Shown here piece by piece: positions 30,767 to 43,566 of a stretch of 64,000 nucleotides of DNA. The translations under genes were made by a program, and so were the position numbers. The notes under the pieces were generated by a model. The model was not told the DNA's origin. It made no database searches and saw nothing but the letters and a program-made list of their open reading frames with translations. This DNA is from Prauserella shujinwangii (lineage in GTDB: Bacteria; Actinomycetota; Actinomycetes; Mycobacteriales; Pseudonocardiaceae): NCBI RefSeq assembly GCF_003001955.1, contig NZ_PVNH01000004.1:62001-126000 (forward strand). The letters are read 5' to 3'. How positions within the stretch are numbered: position 1 is the first letter of the stretch; the number at the start of each line of letters is the position of its first letter.

Positions 30767-31200
30767 CCCGTCGGGTCGGCGCCGAGCAGGGTCTCGACCG
30801 ACACCGACGGATACCGACGCGCGAACCCGGTGTCCAGCGTCACCAGCGTGAGGCTCGCGACCTGGGCGAACGCCGCCAGGTAGTCGTCCGTCCAGAGCTT
30901 GTGGCTGTTGTCGTCCCGTGCGGAGATCGCCCGCCACACCTGCTCCAGCTGCGCGGGTTCGCCCGACCAGCGCACCCGGTCGTCGTTCCGCAGAGCGTCG
31001 ACGACCCGCCACGCGTCGGCGCGGGTGAGAGCGTCGTCCCGCAGCACCGCCGGGTTGGACAGCAACCGCAACAGGCTCATCTGTGTCACGCGACAGAGCC
31101 ACAGGTCGCCCGATTGTTCGTCGAACCATCGCGCCACGCGCGGGTGGTGGACGTGACCGGCCCACACCGCCGCCAGCCACACACCGGCATCGAGCAGCAT
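30763..31200 (-). CDS. vapC: PIN-domain ribonuclease toxin, VapC family
   Basis: 145 residues. PIN-domain features: N-terminal MLLDAGVWLA with Asp4, LCRVTQMSLLRLLSNP, and acidic residues in LWTDDYLAAFA and TLVTLDTGFARRYP near the end. VapC toxins are Mg2+-dependent RNases that cut tRNA or rRNA when free of antitoxin. The ATG overlaps the upstream antitoxin stop (TGATG), ensuring coupled translation. Confidence 0.9.
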   Translation of the reverse strand: MLLDAGVWLAAVWAGHVHHPRVARWFDEQSGDLWLCRVTQMSLLRLLSNPAVLRDDALTRADAWRVVDALRNDDRVRWSGEPAQLEQVWRAISARDDNSHKLWTDDYLAAFAQVASLTLVTLDTGFARRYPSVSVETLLGADPTG

Positions 31201-31457
31201 CAGTGGTTGCCGTGCTTCTCGGCGTCCTCGGCGGCGAGGATGGCTTCGATACCGGCGTTCGAGACGTCCACCGTGCCCGGGCGTGAGCTTCCCACCAGCG
31301 GCAGCCGGACCCGGCCGCGCGTGGCCGGGTGGGACGGGTCACCGAGTTCGTGCACCACCGCGCGCGTGAGGAACTCCTTCAGGGTCTCTCCGCGTGCGGC
31401 GGCCTCGGCTTTCGCGGCACGGAGCACCTCGGTGGGCAGGTGGACGGTGGTGCGCAT
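31200..31457 (-). CDS. vapB: Ribbon-helix-helix antitoxin, VapB family
   Basis: 85 residues. The N-terminus MRTTVHLPTEVLRAAKAEAAARGETLKEFLTRAV is a typical ribbon-helix-helix DNA-binding segment; the C-terminal half (VDVSNAGIEAILAAEDAEKH) would bind and block the VapC active site. It precedes vapC with a one-base stop/start overlap. On the minus strand a TAATAT box ends 6 nt before the ATG, so the transcript appears leaderless and the operator probably overlaps this AT-rich patch, where VapBC complexes usually autoregulate. Confidence 0.85.
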   Translation of the reverse strand: MRTTVHLPTEVLRAAKAEAAARGETLKEFLTRAVVHELGDPSHPATRGRVRLPLVGSSRPGTVDVSNAGIEAILAAEDAEKHGNH

Positions 31458-31463
31458 AAAAGC

Positions 31464-31469
31464 ATATTA
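31464..31469 (-). promoter_or_regulatory. -10 element of vapBC
   Basis: TAATAT on the minus strand, ending 6 nt before the vapB ATG within an AT-rich patch that stands out in GC-rich DNA. No clear -35 is visible. Confidence 0.55.
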
Positions 31470-31509
31470 GCACCGACCGCGCGGCGGGACGCGTTCGGTC
31501 GCCGCGCGA

Positions 31510-31540
31510 CGCGGACACGCGTACACACGTGGCGGACACG
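31510..31540. repeat. Single-arm remnant of the family D palindrome
   Basis: CGCGGACACGCGTACACA followed by CGTGGCGGACACG closely matches one arm of the palindrome at 15690-15722. The complementary arm is missing. It lies between vapB and the end of the MBL gene. Confidence 0.5.
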
Positions 31541-31544
31541 CGGG

Positions 31545-32591
31545 TCAGGGGAGGGCGTAGTGGCGGACGTCTCCGGTCTCGGTGGCGGTGAGCCTGCCCT
31601 GGGTGACCAGCAGGTCGAGGTGGGCGGCGGTCTCCAGCACGGCGAGCATCCTGTTGAACACGTCCAGGTCGGCGAGCGTCCGCTCGCGCCGGGTCCACGT
31701 CAGCCGCAGCGCGGCCTCGTACGCCGTGGTGGCGCCACGGGCGATCGTCTCGCCCGTCTCGGCGAGCCTGCGGTCGTGATGCGCCAGCAGCTCGTCCACC
31801 CTGGCGTGCACGCTCGGCGACACCGCGCCGTGCGCGGGCAGCATCCGCCGGTCCGGCATGCTCCGCACCAGCCGCAGCGAGCCGAGGTACCGCTTCAGCG
31901 GCAGCTCGAAGGGCGCGGGCTGGAACCCGATCGACGGTGTGATGTGCGGCAGCACGTGGTCACCGGTGAACAGCAGCCCGGCCGCGGCGTCGTCGAACAC
32001 CACGTGCCCCGCCGTGTGGCCGGGCGTGTGCACGACCTCCAGCTGCCTGCCGGGCAGCACCGTGCGCCTGCCCGGGGTCAGCCAGACGTCGGGCTCCTCC
32101 CACAGGTCCTCCTTCGTGCGCCGGCGCTCACCGCCGCCGAACGACTCGACGAGCTCGTTCACCAGCGGTTCGGCGCCTGCCCGGTGCAACGACCGCAGTT
32201 GCGCCCGCACCGGGGTGACTCCCGGCCCGCCCGCCAGCCGCAACGACTCGGCCTCGTGCTCGCCGAGCCCGATCGTGCCGCCGAACTCGCGCCGCAGCGC
32301 GACCGCCATGGTGTAGTGGTCGCGGTGGACGTGGGTGACGAGGAACTGCCCGACGTCGCCGAGCTCGGCGCCGAGGGCCTTCAACCCGGCGGCAAGCTGT
32401 TCGCGTGCCTCGGTGAGCGCCCAGCCGGAGTCGATCAGGGCGAGCGAGTCGCCCTCGACGATCGCGTAGACGTTGACCGCCCGCAGGGCGTCGTGCGGCA
32501 GCGGCAGCGGGATGCGGTACACCCCCGGCGCGACGGTGTAGACCCCCGGTTCGGCCCAGTGCCTGCTGCTGTCCTCGGCGAGCGGTTCCAC
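31545..32591 (-). CDS. Metallo-beta-lactamase-fold hydrolase
   Basis: 348 residues from the GTG at 32591, with GTGAGGTC about 6 nt upstream; a longer frame exists but lacks a ribosome site. Zinc-site motifs of the MBL fold are visible: VTHVHRDHYTMA (HxHxDH), HTPGHTAGH and FTGDHVLPH. The C-terminal ~100 residues form a helical extension (HHDRRLAETGETIARG ... FNRMLAVLETAAHLDLLV) with a winged-helix look, as in lactamase-B2-type hydrolases. Family members hydrolyse thioesters, lactones or similar bonds; the substrate here is unknown. Confidence 0.85.
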   Translation of the reverse strand: MEPLAEDSSRHWAEPGVYTVAPGVYRIPLPLPHDALRAVNVYAIVEGDSLALIDSGWALTEAREQLAAGLKALGAELGDVGQFLVTHVHRDHYTMAVALRREFGGTIGLGEHEAESLRLAGGPGVTPVRAQLRSLHRAGAEPLVNELVESFGGGERRRTKEDLWEEPDVWLTPGRRTVLPGRQLEVVHTPGHTAGHVVFDDAAAGLLFTGDHVLPHITPSIGFQPAPFELPLKRYLGSLRLVRSMPDRRMLPAHGAVSPSVHARVDELLAHHDRRLAETGETIARGATTAYEAALRLTWTRRERTLADLDVFNRMLAVLETAAHLDLLVTQGRLTATETGDVRHYALP

Positions 32592-32718
32592 GGCGACCTC
32601 ACTGTCTCGCGTCCAACGACCTCTCCCGATCTGACCAGCTTCACGCCGGGGAAAGGAGGCGGCTGAGACACACGTCACTGAACGGGCGCTTACTCGGTTG
32701 CCCGCGCCGGGACCGCGG

Positions 32719-33552
32719 TCAGTCGTCGCCGCTCTCGGTGATCAGCCGCTCCAGCTCGCGGCGCAGCAGGCCCATCCGGGCGTCGGCGAGCAGCGGGATC
32801 TCCCGCCGGCGCCGCCGGACCGCGGCGAGGTCCAGGTCCACGAACGTCAGCGACTCGTCCCACGTCGGCGCGGTCGCCACGGCGGAGCCCCACGGGTCGA
32901 TCACCCGCGAGCCGCCCCAGAACCGCACCCCCGCCTCGTCGCCGACGCGGTTGACGTACACCACCCAGCACTGCTGCATGCGCGCGGTGAAGGTGAGCAG
33001 GTCGTGCCAGTACTCGACCGGGTCGATCGAGCCCGCGGTGAGCTTGGCCGCGCTGTTGGCGGGCACGAGCAGGATCTCGGCCCCGTCCTGCGCGGCCAGC
33101 CACGGCAGCATGGGCTGCCACGCGTCGTTGCAGATCAGCGTGGCCATCCGGCCGAGCCGGGTGTCGAACGCCCGCATGTGCTGCCCGGGGCTCGCGTGCT
33201 TGCGCTCCTCCCAGATGAGGTAGTTGGGCAGGTACAGCTTGCGGTGGTTGTGCACCAGTGACCCGCCGGAGAAGTACAGCGCCGAGTTGTGCCTGCGGAT
33301 CCGCCCGTCCTCCAGCAACCCGATGAGCACGTCGGGACCGTGCCGTCCGAGGTCGGCGAGACGCGGGTCGTCCGGCCACAGCGAGATGTCGTCCGCCAGC
33401 TGGCCGAGCGCGTACCCGGTGAGGCTCAGCTCGGGGAAGACCACCAGATCCGCGTCCTGGGCGGCCGCGTCCTTGATGATCCGCTCGGCATCGACGAGGT
33501 TCCCCTCCACGTCGCCGAGCCGGCAGTCGGTCTGGGCCAGTGCCACTCTCAT
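32719..33552 (-). CDS. Carbon-nitrogen hydrolase (nitrilase superfamily amidase)
   Basis: 277 residues from the ATG at 33552, directly behind a strong GGAGGTGA site. The catalytic triad regions are clear: Glu in VVFPELSLTGYALG, Lys in NHRKLYLPNYLIWEE and Cys in ATLICNDAWQPMLPW. The enzyme should hydrolyse a non-peptide C-N bond (amide, carbamoyl or NAD-related amide) in the cytoplasm. The ELSLTGY motif and overall pattern resemble the glutaminase-like domain of NAD synthetases, but no synthetase domain is attached and none is adjacent. Confidence 0.88.
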   Translation of the reverse strand: MRVALAQTDCRLGDVEGNLVDAERIIKDAAAQDADLVVFPELSLTGYALGQLADDISLWPDDPRLADLGRHGPDVLIGLLEDGRIRRHNSALYFSGGSLVHNHRKLYLPNYLIWEERKHASPGQHMRAFDTRLGRMATLICNDAWQPMLPWLAAQDGAEILLVPANSAAKLTAGSIDPVEYWHDLLTFTARMQQCWVVYVNRVGDEAGVRFWGGSRVIDPWGSAVATAPTWDESLTFVDLDLAAVRRRRREIPLLADARMGLLRRELERLITESGDD

Positions 33553-33688
33553 GCGTCTCACCTCCTCGCGTGCGCAGCGGGTGCGAATACGTCGAAGGTA
33601 CGGGATCGCCGGTGCACCCTGCGAGGACTCGGCGACACACCCGGGGGGAGCATCCGCGGCCCGGCGAGACCCAGCAGAATCTCCTACC

Positions 33689-34726
33689 GTGACAGAGCTT
33701 CCCTGGCCGCCCGCCGTGGCCACCGGCATCGGGTCGATGCCCGGCACGGACCCCGCCGAGGCCGCCGCGATCGTGCTCGGCGAGCTGCCCGAGTTCCCGC
33801 ACCTGCCGGAGCTGCCCGCCCGTGGTGCCGGCGCCGACCTCATCGGGCGCACCGCGGCGCTGCTCGTGGACCTGGCCGTGGAGGTGGTCCCCAGCGGCTA
33901 CCGGGTGAGCGCGCGACCCGGCCGCGACCACCGCCGCGCCACCGACCTGCTGCGCTGGGACGTCGACGCGTTCGAGGACGCCTTGACGCGGGCGGGCGCC
34001 GCGCCGCGCCTGGTCAAGACCCAGGTGGCGGGACCGTGGACGCTCGCGGCGGGCGTCGAGCTCGCCCGCGGGCACCGCGTGCTCACCGACCCCGGCGCCA
34101 CGCGCGACTTCACCGAGTCCCTGCTGGAAGGCCTGGCCGCGCACATCCGCGAGCTGGCCGACCGCACGGGCGCCCACGTCGTCGTGCAGTTCGACGAGCC
34201 GACGCTGCCGTCGGTGCTGGCCGGTGCGCTGCCGACGGCGTCCGGCTACGGCACCGTCGACGCCGTGCCCGAACCGGAGGCGCGCGACCTGCTCGCCACG
34301 GTGGTGTCGGCGGCGCGCGCGATGACCGGCCAGCGCGTGATCGTGCACTGCTGCGGCCCCCGCCCGCCGGTGGCCCTGCTGCGCGGCACCGGCGCCGGCG
34401 CGCTGGCACTGGACGCCACCCAGCTCGCGGGCGCGCCCGGCTCGCTGCTCGACGAGATCGGCGAGGCGTGGGACTCCGGCACGGTCTTCCTGCTCGGCCT
34501 CGTTCCCGGCGAGACGCCGGAGACCTGGCCGAGCCTGTACGACGCGGCCTCGCCCGCACTGCGGCTGGCCGACCGGCTCGGTTTCGCCCGCTCGATGCTC
34601 GCCGAGCGTTCCGTGCCGACGCCCACGTGCGGGCTGGCCGGGGCGAGCGCGGAGTGGATGCGCCGCGCGCTCGCCCTGACCCGCGACCTGGGCCGGGCGT
34701 TCGCCGAGCCGCCCGAGGGGTGGTAG
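33689..34726 (+). CDS. Vitamin B12-independent methionine synthase (MetE C-terminal) family protein
   Basis: 345 residues from the GTG at 33689. It corresponds only to the C-terminal catalytic barrel of MetE: PAVATGIGSMPGTDPAEAA, HVVVQFDEPTLPSVLAG and the zinc-ligand region VIVHCCGPRPPVALL. The N-terminal half of MetE is absent. The position just before ligA matches the mycobacterial gene order, where a protein of the same kind is found. It may transfer methyl groups, but full MetE activity should not be assumed. The next gene starts 2 nt after its stop. Confidence 0.85.
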   Translation: MTELPWPPAVATGIGSMPGTDPAEAAAIVLGELPEFPHLPELPARGAGADLIGRTAALLVDLAVEVVPSGYRVSARPGRDHRRATDLLRWDVDAFEDALTRAGAAPRLVKTQVAGPWTLAAGVELARGHRVLTDPGATRDFTESLLEGLAAHIRELADRTGAHVVVQFDEPTLPSVLAGALPTASGYGTVDAVPEPEARDLLATVVSAARAMTGQRVIVHCCGPRPPVALLRGTGAGALALDATQLAGAPGSLLDEIGEAWDSGTVFLLGLVPGETPETWPSLYDAASPALRLADRLGFARSMLAERSVPTPTCGLAGASAEWMRRALALTRDLGRAFAEPPEGW

Positions 34727-34728
34727 CC

Positions 34729-38087
<3,359 letters not shown>

Positions 38088-38106
<19 letters not shown>

Positions 38107-38681
38107 CGCACCACCACGGCCGTCCCCACGGCGAGCAGCAGCCCGGCCGCGAGCACGGGTGCCACCCCGACGTGGTCGAGCACCCAGTCGGTCACGTGGC
38201 GGCTCCGGGAGGTCGGGTCGGCGAGCACGATCGTGACGAACGCGGCCGCCAGCACGGTCGCGCCGCCGAGCAGCCACCGGCCCCGGTGATGCCGCCAGCC
38301 CAGCCTGCGCCGCAGGACGCGCCCGGCGCGGACGATCCGGCCCGCGCGCAGCACCCGCAGCGCGCCGATCGACAGCACCAGCCGCAGGATCTGCACGGGC
38401 CCGACCAGGAACACCACCGCGGGCACCGTCACGCCCGCGACCAGCAGGTGCCAGCGGTGGTCGCGGATCCAGGCGGCGACGTCCCGGCTGAGCACCAGCA
38501 GCAGCACCGACTCGCCGAGCAGGACGGCGAGGGAGGCCCAGTTGAGAACGGTGCCGATGACGGCGGTGGGGCCGCTCGCGGTGCTCAGGAACACCGCGGG
38601 GACGGAGACGAGCGCCGCCACGAGCACCGGCCCGGCGAGCCGCTGCTCGACTTCCTCCGCTCTGGCGTTCCTGCTGCTCAT
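38088..38681 (-). CDS. Voltage-sensor-like membrane protein without a visible pore filter
   Basis: 197 residues. Roughly six hydrophobic segments: 16-36, 43-68, 78-96, an S4-like helix at about 95-125, then two more near 135-155 and 172-192. The fourth segment carries an arginine ladder at every third position (LRVLRAGRIVRAGRVLRR), the hallmark of voltage-sensor domains of cation channels; segment 2 contains acidic residues (LGESVLLLVLSRDVAAWIRD) that could form the charge-transfer site. Between the last two segments there is only a short linker (ADPTSRSRHVTDWVLDHVG) with no TVGYG or other selectivity-filter sequence. It could be a voltage-sensor-only protein, a proton conductor or a degenerate channel. 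It convergently overlaps the GNAT gene. Confidence 0.7.
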
Positions 38682-38682
38682 G

Positions 38683-38730
38683 GCTCGTGAGTGAGTGACG
38701 TTGTGCTAACCACGGTCTTCACTCACGAGC
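38683..38730. repeat. Palindrome, family B
   Basis: GCTCGTGAGTGA (38683-38694) and TCACTCACGAGC (38719-38730) are perfect 12-bp arms; the centre contains the family's ACCACG core in degenerate form. It lies between the end of the ACT-protein gene and the start of the voltage-sensor-like gene, both on the minus strand. Confidence 0.75.
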
Positions 38731-38738
38731 GTACGTAC

Positions 38739-39392
38739 TCAGGTGTCCAGCACGACCGCGACGATGCCGGCCAGGTGCGCGAGGCGGGCGACCTCGGCCG
38801 CGCGGAACATCGGGCCGCCGGGCCGCCCCACCAGCAGCGCCCGGTCCGGCTTGCCCAGCGGCGTGGCCGCCAGCTCGGTGCCGAGCTCCCGCCACGTCTC
38901 CGGGATCCACGGCTCCTCGGCGTCCAGCACCGTGGCGCGCTCCAGCGGCAGCCACGGCATGTCGGTGATCGGTGCCTCCGGCGCCGCACCGGACGCGGCC
39001 AGCCTCCGCACTCCGTCGTCGGAGTGCTGCACGACCAGCGACCAGCCGGCACGGATGATCCGGGGCACGCCCTCGGCCAGCAGTTCGAGGCCGGACGCGG
39101 GCTGCCCGGCGATCTCCTCCACCAGTTCCAGCTCGCGGTGCGTGTCCAGCACCCCCGCGTACGGGCGCACGGCGTCGACCTCGACTCCTTCGACACTCTC
39201 GGCCGCCGTGATCAGCGCGTCCGGGAGCCGTCCCGAGGGCAGCTCCACCACGAGGTCGTCGACGGCGATGCCGTTTCCGCGCTCGACCACGTCCACGCTG
39301 AGGATGTCGGCCCCCGCGAGGCCGAGCGCGGTGGCCACGGCGCCGAGGGTGCCCGGAGTGTCCGGTAGCTGTACCCGGATCAGGAACGACAC
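38739..39392 (-). CDS. ACT domain-containing protein
   Basis: 217 residues. The N-terminal 75 residues form an ACT domain ([32 protein letters not shown]), which usually binds amino acids. The remainder includes [21 protein letters not shown] and a segment [31 protein letters not shown]. It is divergent from gatC, the arrangement also seen in mycobacteria. An amino-acid-sensing role near gatCAB and the amino acid genes is plausible but not shown by sequence. Confidence 0.85.
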   Translation of the reverse strand: MSFLIRVQLPDTPGTLGAVATALGLAGADILSVDVVERGNGIAVDDLVVELPSGRLPDALITAAESVEGVEVDAVRPYAGVLDTHRELELVEEIAGQPASGLELLAEGVPRIIRAGWSLVVQHSDDGVRRLAASGAAPEAPITDMPWLPLERATVLDAEEPWIPETWRELGTELAATPLGKPDRALLVGRPGGPMFRAAEVARLAHLAGIVAVVLDT

Positions 39393-39587
39393 CAGTTCAC
39401 CTCGTTCAAGCAGTTCAACGCAGCTTCCACACGGCTCGGCCGGGACCGCGCGCCCTCCTCACCGCGGAAGCGCGTGTTGCCGGCCGCTGATTGTGGCAGA
39501 ACGCCCGGCGCATGGGGAGTCACCGTGCCCGTGTCCAGGTGTACACGGCCGCCGTAACCCCGTCGAGAGTGCCAGGTCGCACGCCAT

Positions 39588-39593
39588 AGACTG
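39588..39593 (+). promoter_or_regulatory. -10 element of the gatCAB operon (candidate)
   Basis: TAGACT about 55 bp before the gatC start in the 256-bp divergent gap with the ACT gene; no convincing -35 is visible. Confidence 0.4.
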
Positions 39594-39648
39594 CCTGGAG
39601 ACAGTGCCCACACCATCCCGACCGGAGCAGACCCGGGGAGTCACCCGC

Positions 39649-39948
39649 GTGCCGAACATCTCTCGCGACGAGGTCGCGCACCTTGCCAAGCTGGCCAGGC
39701 TGGCCGTCACCGAGGAGGAGCTGGACGTCTTCGCAGGCCAGCTCGACCAGATCCTCGATGCCGTGGCCGCGGTCGGCGAGGTCGCGAAGGACGACATCCC
39801 GCCCACCTCGCACGCCGTGCCGCTGACGAACGTCTTCCGTGCCGACGAGGTCAGGCCGGGGCTGACGCAGCAGCAGGCGCTGGCCGGAGCGCCCGCGGCC
39901 GAGGAGGGAAGGTTCCGCGTGCCGCGCATCCTGGGGGAAGAGCAGTGA
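39649..39948 (+). CDS. gatC: Asp-tRNA(Asn)/Glu-tRNA(Gln) amidotransferase subunit C
   Basis: 99 residues from the GTG at 39649 with GGGGAG upstream. The N-terminal [33 protein letters not shown] and the C-terminal [25 protein letters not shown] region are standard for GatC, the small subunit that stabilises GatA against GatB. Its stop overlaps the gatA start by 4 bp. Confidence 0.96.
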   Translation: MPNISRDEVAHLAKLARLAVTEEELDVFAGQLDQILDAVAAVGEVAKDDIPPTSHAVPLTNVFRADEVRPGLTQQQALAGAPAAEEGRFRVPRILGEEQ

Positions 39949-41450
39949 CCGATCTGACGAGGCTCCCGGCCGCCGAGCTGGCGGCGAAGATCCACGCGCG
40001 CGAGGTGACGGCCGTGGAGGTCACCCAGGCGCACCTCGACCGCATCGCCGAGGTGGACGGGCTGGTGCACGCGTTCCTCCACGTCGACGCCGAGGGCGCG
40101 CTCGCCACCGCGCGCGCGGTGGACGCCGACCTCGCCGAGGGTCGCGAGCCCGCCTCGGCGCTCGCCGGGGTCCCGCTCGCGCTCAAGGACGTGCTGACCA
40201 CGAAGGACATGCCCACCACGTGCGGCTCACGGACTCTGGAGAACTGGGTCCCGCCGTACGACGCGACGGTGACGCGCAGGCTCCGCCGGGCGGGCGTCGT
40301 CATCCTGGGCAAGACCAACATGGACGAGTTCGCGATGGGCTCGTCCACCGAGAACTCGGCGTTCGGGCCGACCCGCAACCCGTGGGATCCGGAGCGCATC
40401 CCCGGCGGTTCCGGCGGCGGCTCGTCGGCGTCGCTGGCGGCGTTCGAGGCGCCGCTGGCCATCGGCACCGACACGGGCGGGTCGATCCGCCAGCCCGGCG
40501 CCGTCACCGGCACGGTCGGCGTGAAGCCCACCTACGGCGGGGTGTCCCGCTACGGCCTCGTGGCGTTCTCGTCGTCGCTCGACCAGGCCGGGCCGTGCGC
40601 GCGCACCGTGCTCGATGCCGCCCTGCTGCACGAGGTCATCGCCGGGCACGATCCGCTCGACTCCACGTCGATCGACGCGCCCGTGCCGCCGGTGGTCGCC
40701 GCCGCGCGCGAGGGCGCGAGCGGGGATCTCTCCGGTGTCCGCGTCGGCTACGTCAGGGAGTTCGCGGGCGAGCACTACCAGCGCGGTGTGCTCGGCTCGT
40801 TCGAGCGGGCGCTGGGCCAGCTGCGGGAGCAGGGCGCCGAGGTCGTCGAGGTGTCCTGTCCGAACTTCGCCTACGCGCTGCCCGCCTACTACCTCATCGC
40901 GCCGAGCGAGTGCTCCTCCAACCTGGCCCGCTTCGACGCGATGCGGTACGGGCTGCGGGTGGCCGACGACGGCGAGCACAGCGCCGAGGAGGTGATGTCG
41001 GCCTCCCGCGAGGCCGGTTTCGGCCCCGAGGTCAAGCGGCGGATCATGCTGGGCACGTACGCCCTGTCGTCGGGCTACTACGACGCCTACTACGGCTCGG
41101 CGCAGAAGGTGCGCACGCTGATCAGCCGCGACTTCGCCGCCGCGTTCGAGCGGGTGGACGTGCTCGTCTCGCCGACGACGCCCACCACGGCGTTCCGGAT
41201 CGGGGAGCGGGTGGACGACCCGCTCGCGATGTACTACGCGGACCTGTGCACGATCCCGGCCAACCTGGCGGGCAACGCCGCGATGAGTGTCCCGAGTGGA
41301 CTGTCCGATGACGATGGTCTCCCGGTCGGCCTGCAGATCATGGCGCCCGCGCTGGCCGACGAGCGGCTCTACCGCGTCGGCGCCGCCTACGAGACGGTCC
41401 GCGGTCCGCTGCTGGACCGGGTGCCGGAGCTGAAGGGGGTGTCCGTGTGA
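39945..41450 (+). CDS. gatA: Asp-tRNA(Asn)/Glu-tRNA(Gln) amidotransferase subunit A
   Basis: 501 residues. It is the amidase-signature glutaminase that releases ammonia for GatB. The catalytic Ser-Ser-Lys system is visible: Lys in [18 protein letters not shown], the serines in [14 protein letters not shown] and in [20 protein letters not shown] start overlapping gatC (GTGA). With GatB and GltX nearby, the organism appears to make Gln-tRNA by transamidation. Confidence 0.97.
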   Translation: MTDLTRLPAAELAAKIHAREVTAVEVTQAHLDRIAEVDGLVHAFLHVDAEGALATARAVDADLAEGREPASALAGVPLALKDVLTTKDMPTTCGSRTLENWVPPYDATVTRRLRRAGVVILGKTNMDEFAMGSSTENSAFGPTRNPWDPERIPGGSGGGSSASLAAFEAPLAIGTDTGGSIRQPGAVTGTVGVKPTYGGVSRYGLVAFSSSLDQAGPCARTVLDAALLHEVIAGHDPLDSTSIDAPVPPVVAAAREGASGDLSGVRVGYVREFAGEHYQRGVLGSFERALGQLREQGAEVVEVSCPNFAYALPAYYLIAPSECSSNLARFDAMRYGLRVADDGEHSAEEVMSASREAGFGPEVKRRIMLGTYALSSGYYDAYYGSAQKVRTLISRDFAAAFERVDVLVSPTTPTTAFRIGERVDDPLAMYYADLCTIPANLAGNAAMSVPSGLSDDDGLPVGLQIMAPALADERLYRVGAAYETVRGPLLDRVPELKGVSV

Positions 41451-42952
41451 CCGCGGTCGCCGAGTTGATGGACTACGCCGAGGTCGTCGAGCGCTTCGAC
41501 CCGGTGCTCGGGCTCGAGGTGCACGTCGAGCTGTCCACGAGGACCAAGATGTTCTGCGGCTGCGCCAACCTGTTCGGCGGCAAGCCGAACACCCACGTCT
41601 GCCCGACGTGCCTCGGGCTGCCGGGCGCCCTGCCCGTGATGAACGGCAGGGCGGTGGAGTCGGCGATCCGCATCGGCCTCGCGCTCAACTGCGAGATCGC
41701 GGAGTGGTGCCGCTTCGCGCGGAAGAACTACTTCTACCCGGACATGCCGAAGAACTTCCAGACCTCGCAGTACGACGAGCCGATCGCGTTCGACGGCCAC
41801 CTCGACGTGGTGCTCGACGACGGCGAGGTGGTGCGGGTCGGCATCGAGCGCGCCCACATGGAGGAGGACACCGGCAAGTCGCTGCACGTCGGCGGCGCGA
41901 CCGGCCGGATCCACGGCGCCGAGCACTCGCTGCTCGACTACAACCGGGCCGGGGTGCCGCTCATCGAGATCGTCACCAAGCCGATCACCGGCACCGGGGA
42001 GCGTGCGCCCGAGGTCGCCCGCGCGTACGTGACCGCTCTGCGCGACCTGCTGCGCGCCATGGACGTCTCCGACGTGCGGATGGACCAGGGCTCGCTGCGC
42101 TGCGACGCGAACGTGTCCCTCATGCGCAAGGGCGCGAGCGAGTTCGGCACCCGGACCGAGACGAAGAACGTCAACTCGCTGCGCAGCGTCGAGCGCGCCG
42201 TGCGGTACGAGATGACCCGGCAGGCCGCGGTGCTGGCCGGGGGCGGCACGGTCAAGCAGGAGACCCGGCACTTCCAGGAGGCGGACGGCACCACGTCGTC
42301 CGGCCGGACCAAGGAGACCGCCGAGGACTACCGGTACTTCCCCGAGCCGGACCTGGTGCCGGTCGCGCCGTCCCGCGAGTGGGTCGAGCAGCTGCGGGCC
42401 ACCCTGCCGGAGCTGCCGTGGGAGCGGCGCAAGCGCATCCAGCAGGAGTGGAACCTCACCGACGAGGAGCTGCGCGACCTGATCAACACCGGCGCCGCCG
42501 ACCTGGTCGCGGCCACTGTGGACGCGGGCGCCGAGCCGGGCGAGGCCCGCAGCTGGTGGGTCCAGTACCTCACCCAGCAGGCCAACGCCCGCGAGGTGGA
42601 GCTGGCCGACCTGCCGATCACGCCCGCCCAGGTGGCCCGCGTGATCGAGCTGGTGAAGTCCGGTGAGCTGACCAACAAGCTCGCGCGCGAGGTCGTGCAG
42701 GGCGTGCTGGCCGGGGAGGGCGGGCCGGACGAGGTCGTGGACCGGCGCGGGCTCAAGGTCGTGTCGGACGACTCCGCGCTGCTCGCGGCCGTCGACGAGG
42801 CGCTCGCCGCCCAGCCCGACGTGGCCGAGAAGATCCGCGGCGGCAAGGTCCAGGCCGCGGGCGCCATCGTGGGCGCGGTGATGAAGGCGACGAAGGGCCA
42901 GGCGGACGCCAAGCGGGTGCGCGAACTGATCCTGGAACGCGTCGGCGGCTGA
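41447..42952 (+). CDS. gatB: Asp-tRNA(Asn)/Glu-tRNA(Gln) amidotransferase subunit B
   Basis: 501 residues. It binds the misacylated tRNA, activates it with ATP and amidates it. Seen: [20 protein letters not shown] and CPTCLGLPG (zinc Cys), [31 protein letters not shown], and the C-terminal YqeY-like tail (LREVV-type and [27 protein letters not shown]). The start overlaps gatA by 4 bp. Confidence 0.97.
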   Translation: MTAVAELMDYAEVVERFDPVLGLEVHVELSTRTKMFCGCANLFGGKPNTHVCPTCLGLPGALPVMNGRAVESAIRIGLALNCEIAEWCRFARKNYFYPDMPKNFQTSQYDEPIAFDGHLDVVLDDGEVVRVGIERAHMEEDTGKSLHVGGATGRIHGAEHSLLDYNRAGVPLIEIVTKPITGTGERAPEVARAYVTALRDLLRAMDVSDVRMDQGSLRCDANVSLMRKGASEFGTRTETKNVNSLRSVERAVRYEMTRQAAVLAGGGTVKQETRHFQEADGTTSSGRTKETAEDYRYFPEPDLVPVAPSREWVEQLRATLPELPWERRKRIQQEWNLTDEELRDLINTGAADLVAATVDAGAEPGEARSWWVQYLTQQANAREVELADLPITPAQVARVIELVKSGELTNKLAREVVQGVLAGEGGPDEVVDRRGLKVVSDDSALLAAVDEALAAQPDVAEKIRGGKVQAAGAIVGAVMKATKGQADAKRVRELILERVGG

Positions 42953-42961
42953 GCGTCCGGC

Positions 42962-43480
42962 GTGCTCTCCCGCGTGTCGTGGCGCGAGTGGCTCGGCCTC
43001 GCGGCCGGGCTCCTCGCGCTCGCCTCGTTGTTCCTGCCGTGGACCCGGCTGCACGCCGACGACCCCGAGATGCGGGCCGTGCTGGCGGAGCTGCCCTCCG
43101 CCGACGTGGCGCGCTCGGCGTGGGACTCGACGTTCTTCGCGTGGTTCCCGCCGCTGCTGCTGCTCGCGACCGGGCTGGCGGTGCTCGCGGCCGGACGGTC
43201 GGCGACGGTGCGGGCGAGCGGGCTGCCGCAGCTGTGGCTGGTGGCGGCCGTCGTCGCGCTCGTCTGCCTGGTGCTCGGCTGGGTGCTGATCGCGTGGCAG
43301 TTCGGCGCGGACCAGCGGGCGGTGCTGGCGGCAGGCGGGGTCGCCGTGGACGCCGGCCCCGGGCGCTTCCTGGCTCTGGTGGCCGCGGTGGCCTCGCTCC
43401 TGGGCGCCGGGTTCGACGTGCGGGCGGCCAGGGCCGAGGCGCGCAGACCCCGTCCCGTGACCAGACGCCGGGGCTCGTGA
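42962..43480 (+). CDS. Four-helix membrane protein, unknown function
   Basis: 172 residues; GTG start 9 nt after gatB. Four hydrophobic segments: about 9-27 (EWLGLAAGLLALASLFLPW), 58-78, 87-110 and 135-152, with a periplasmic-type loop containing DDPEMRAVLAELPSADVARSAWDS. The C-terminus is strongly basic (ARRPRPVTRRRGS). No family is recognised; a membrane protein at the same place after gatB is found in mycobacteria. The stop codon lies inside the first arm of a family B palindrome. Confidence 0.7.
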   Translation: MLSRVSWREWLGLAAGLLALASLFLPWTRLHADDPEMRAVLAELPSADVARSAWDSTFFAWFPPLLLLATGLAVLAAGRSATVRASGLPQLWLVAAVVALVCLVLGWVLIAWQFGADQRAVLAAGGVAVDAGPGRFLALVAAVASLLGAGFDVRAARAEARRPRPVTRRRGS

Positions 43481-43566
43481 GTGAAAAGCGTGGTGAGGCC
43501 CGCCCGTCGCCCGGCCACCACCCCTGGTGGAGGCGCTCCGCGCCGCTGCGGCTCCGCACTCACGAG
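43474..43566. repeat. Expanded family B palindrome between convergent genes
   Basis: CTCGTGAGTG (43474-43483) and CACTCACGAG (43557-43566) flank 73 bp that include an internal CCACC/GGTGG repeat. The arms overlap the stop of one gene and directly abut the stop of the other, so the element fills the convergent gap exactly. Confidence 0.7.
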
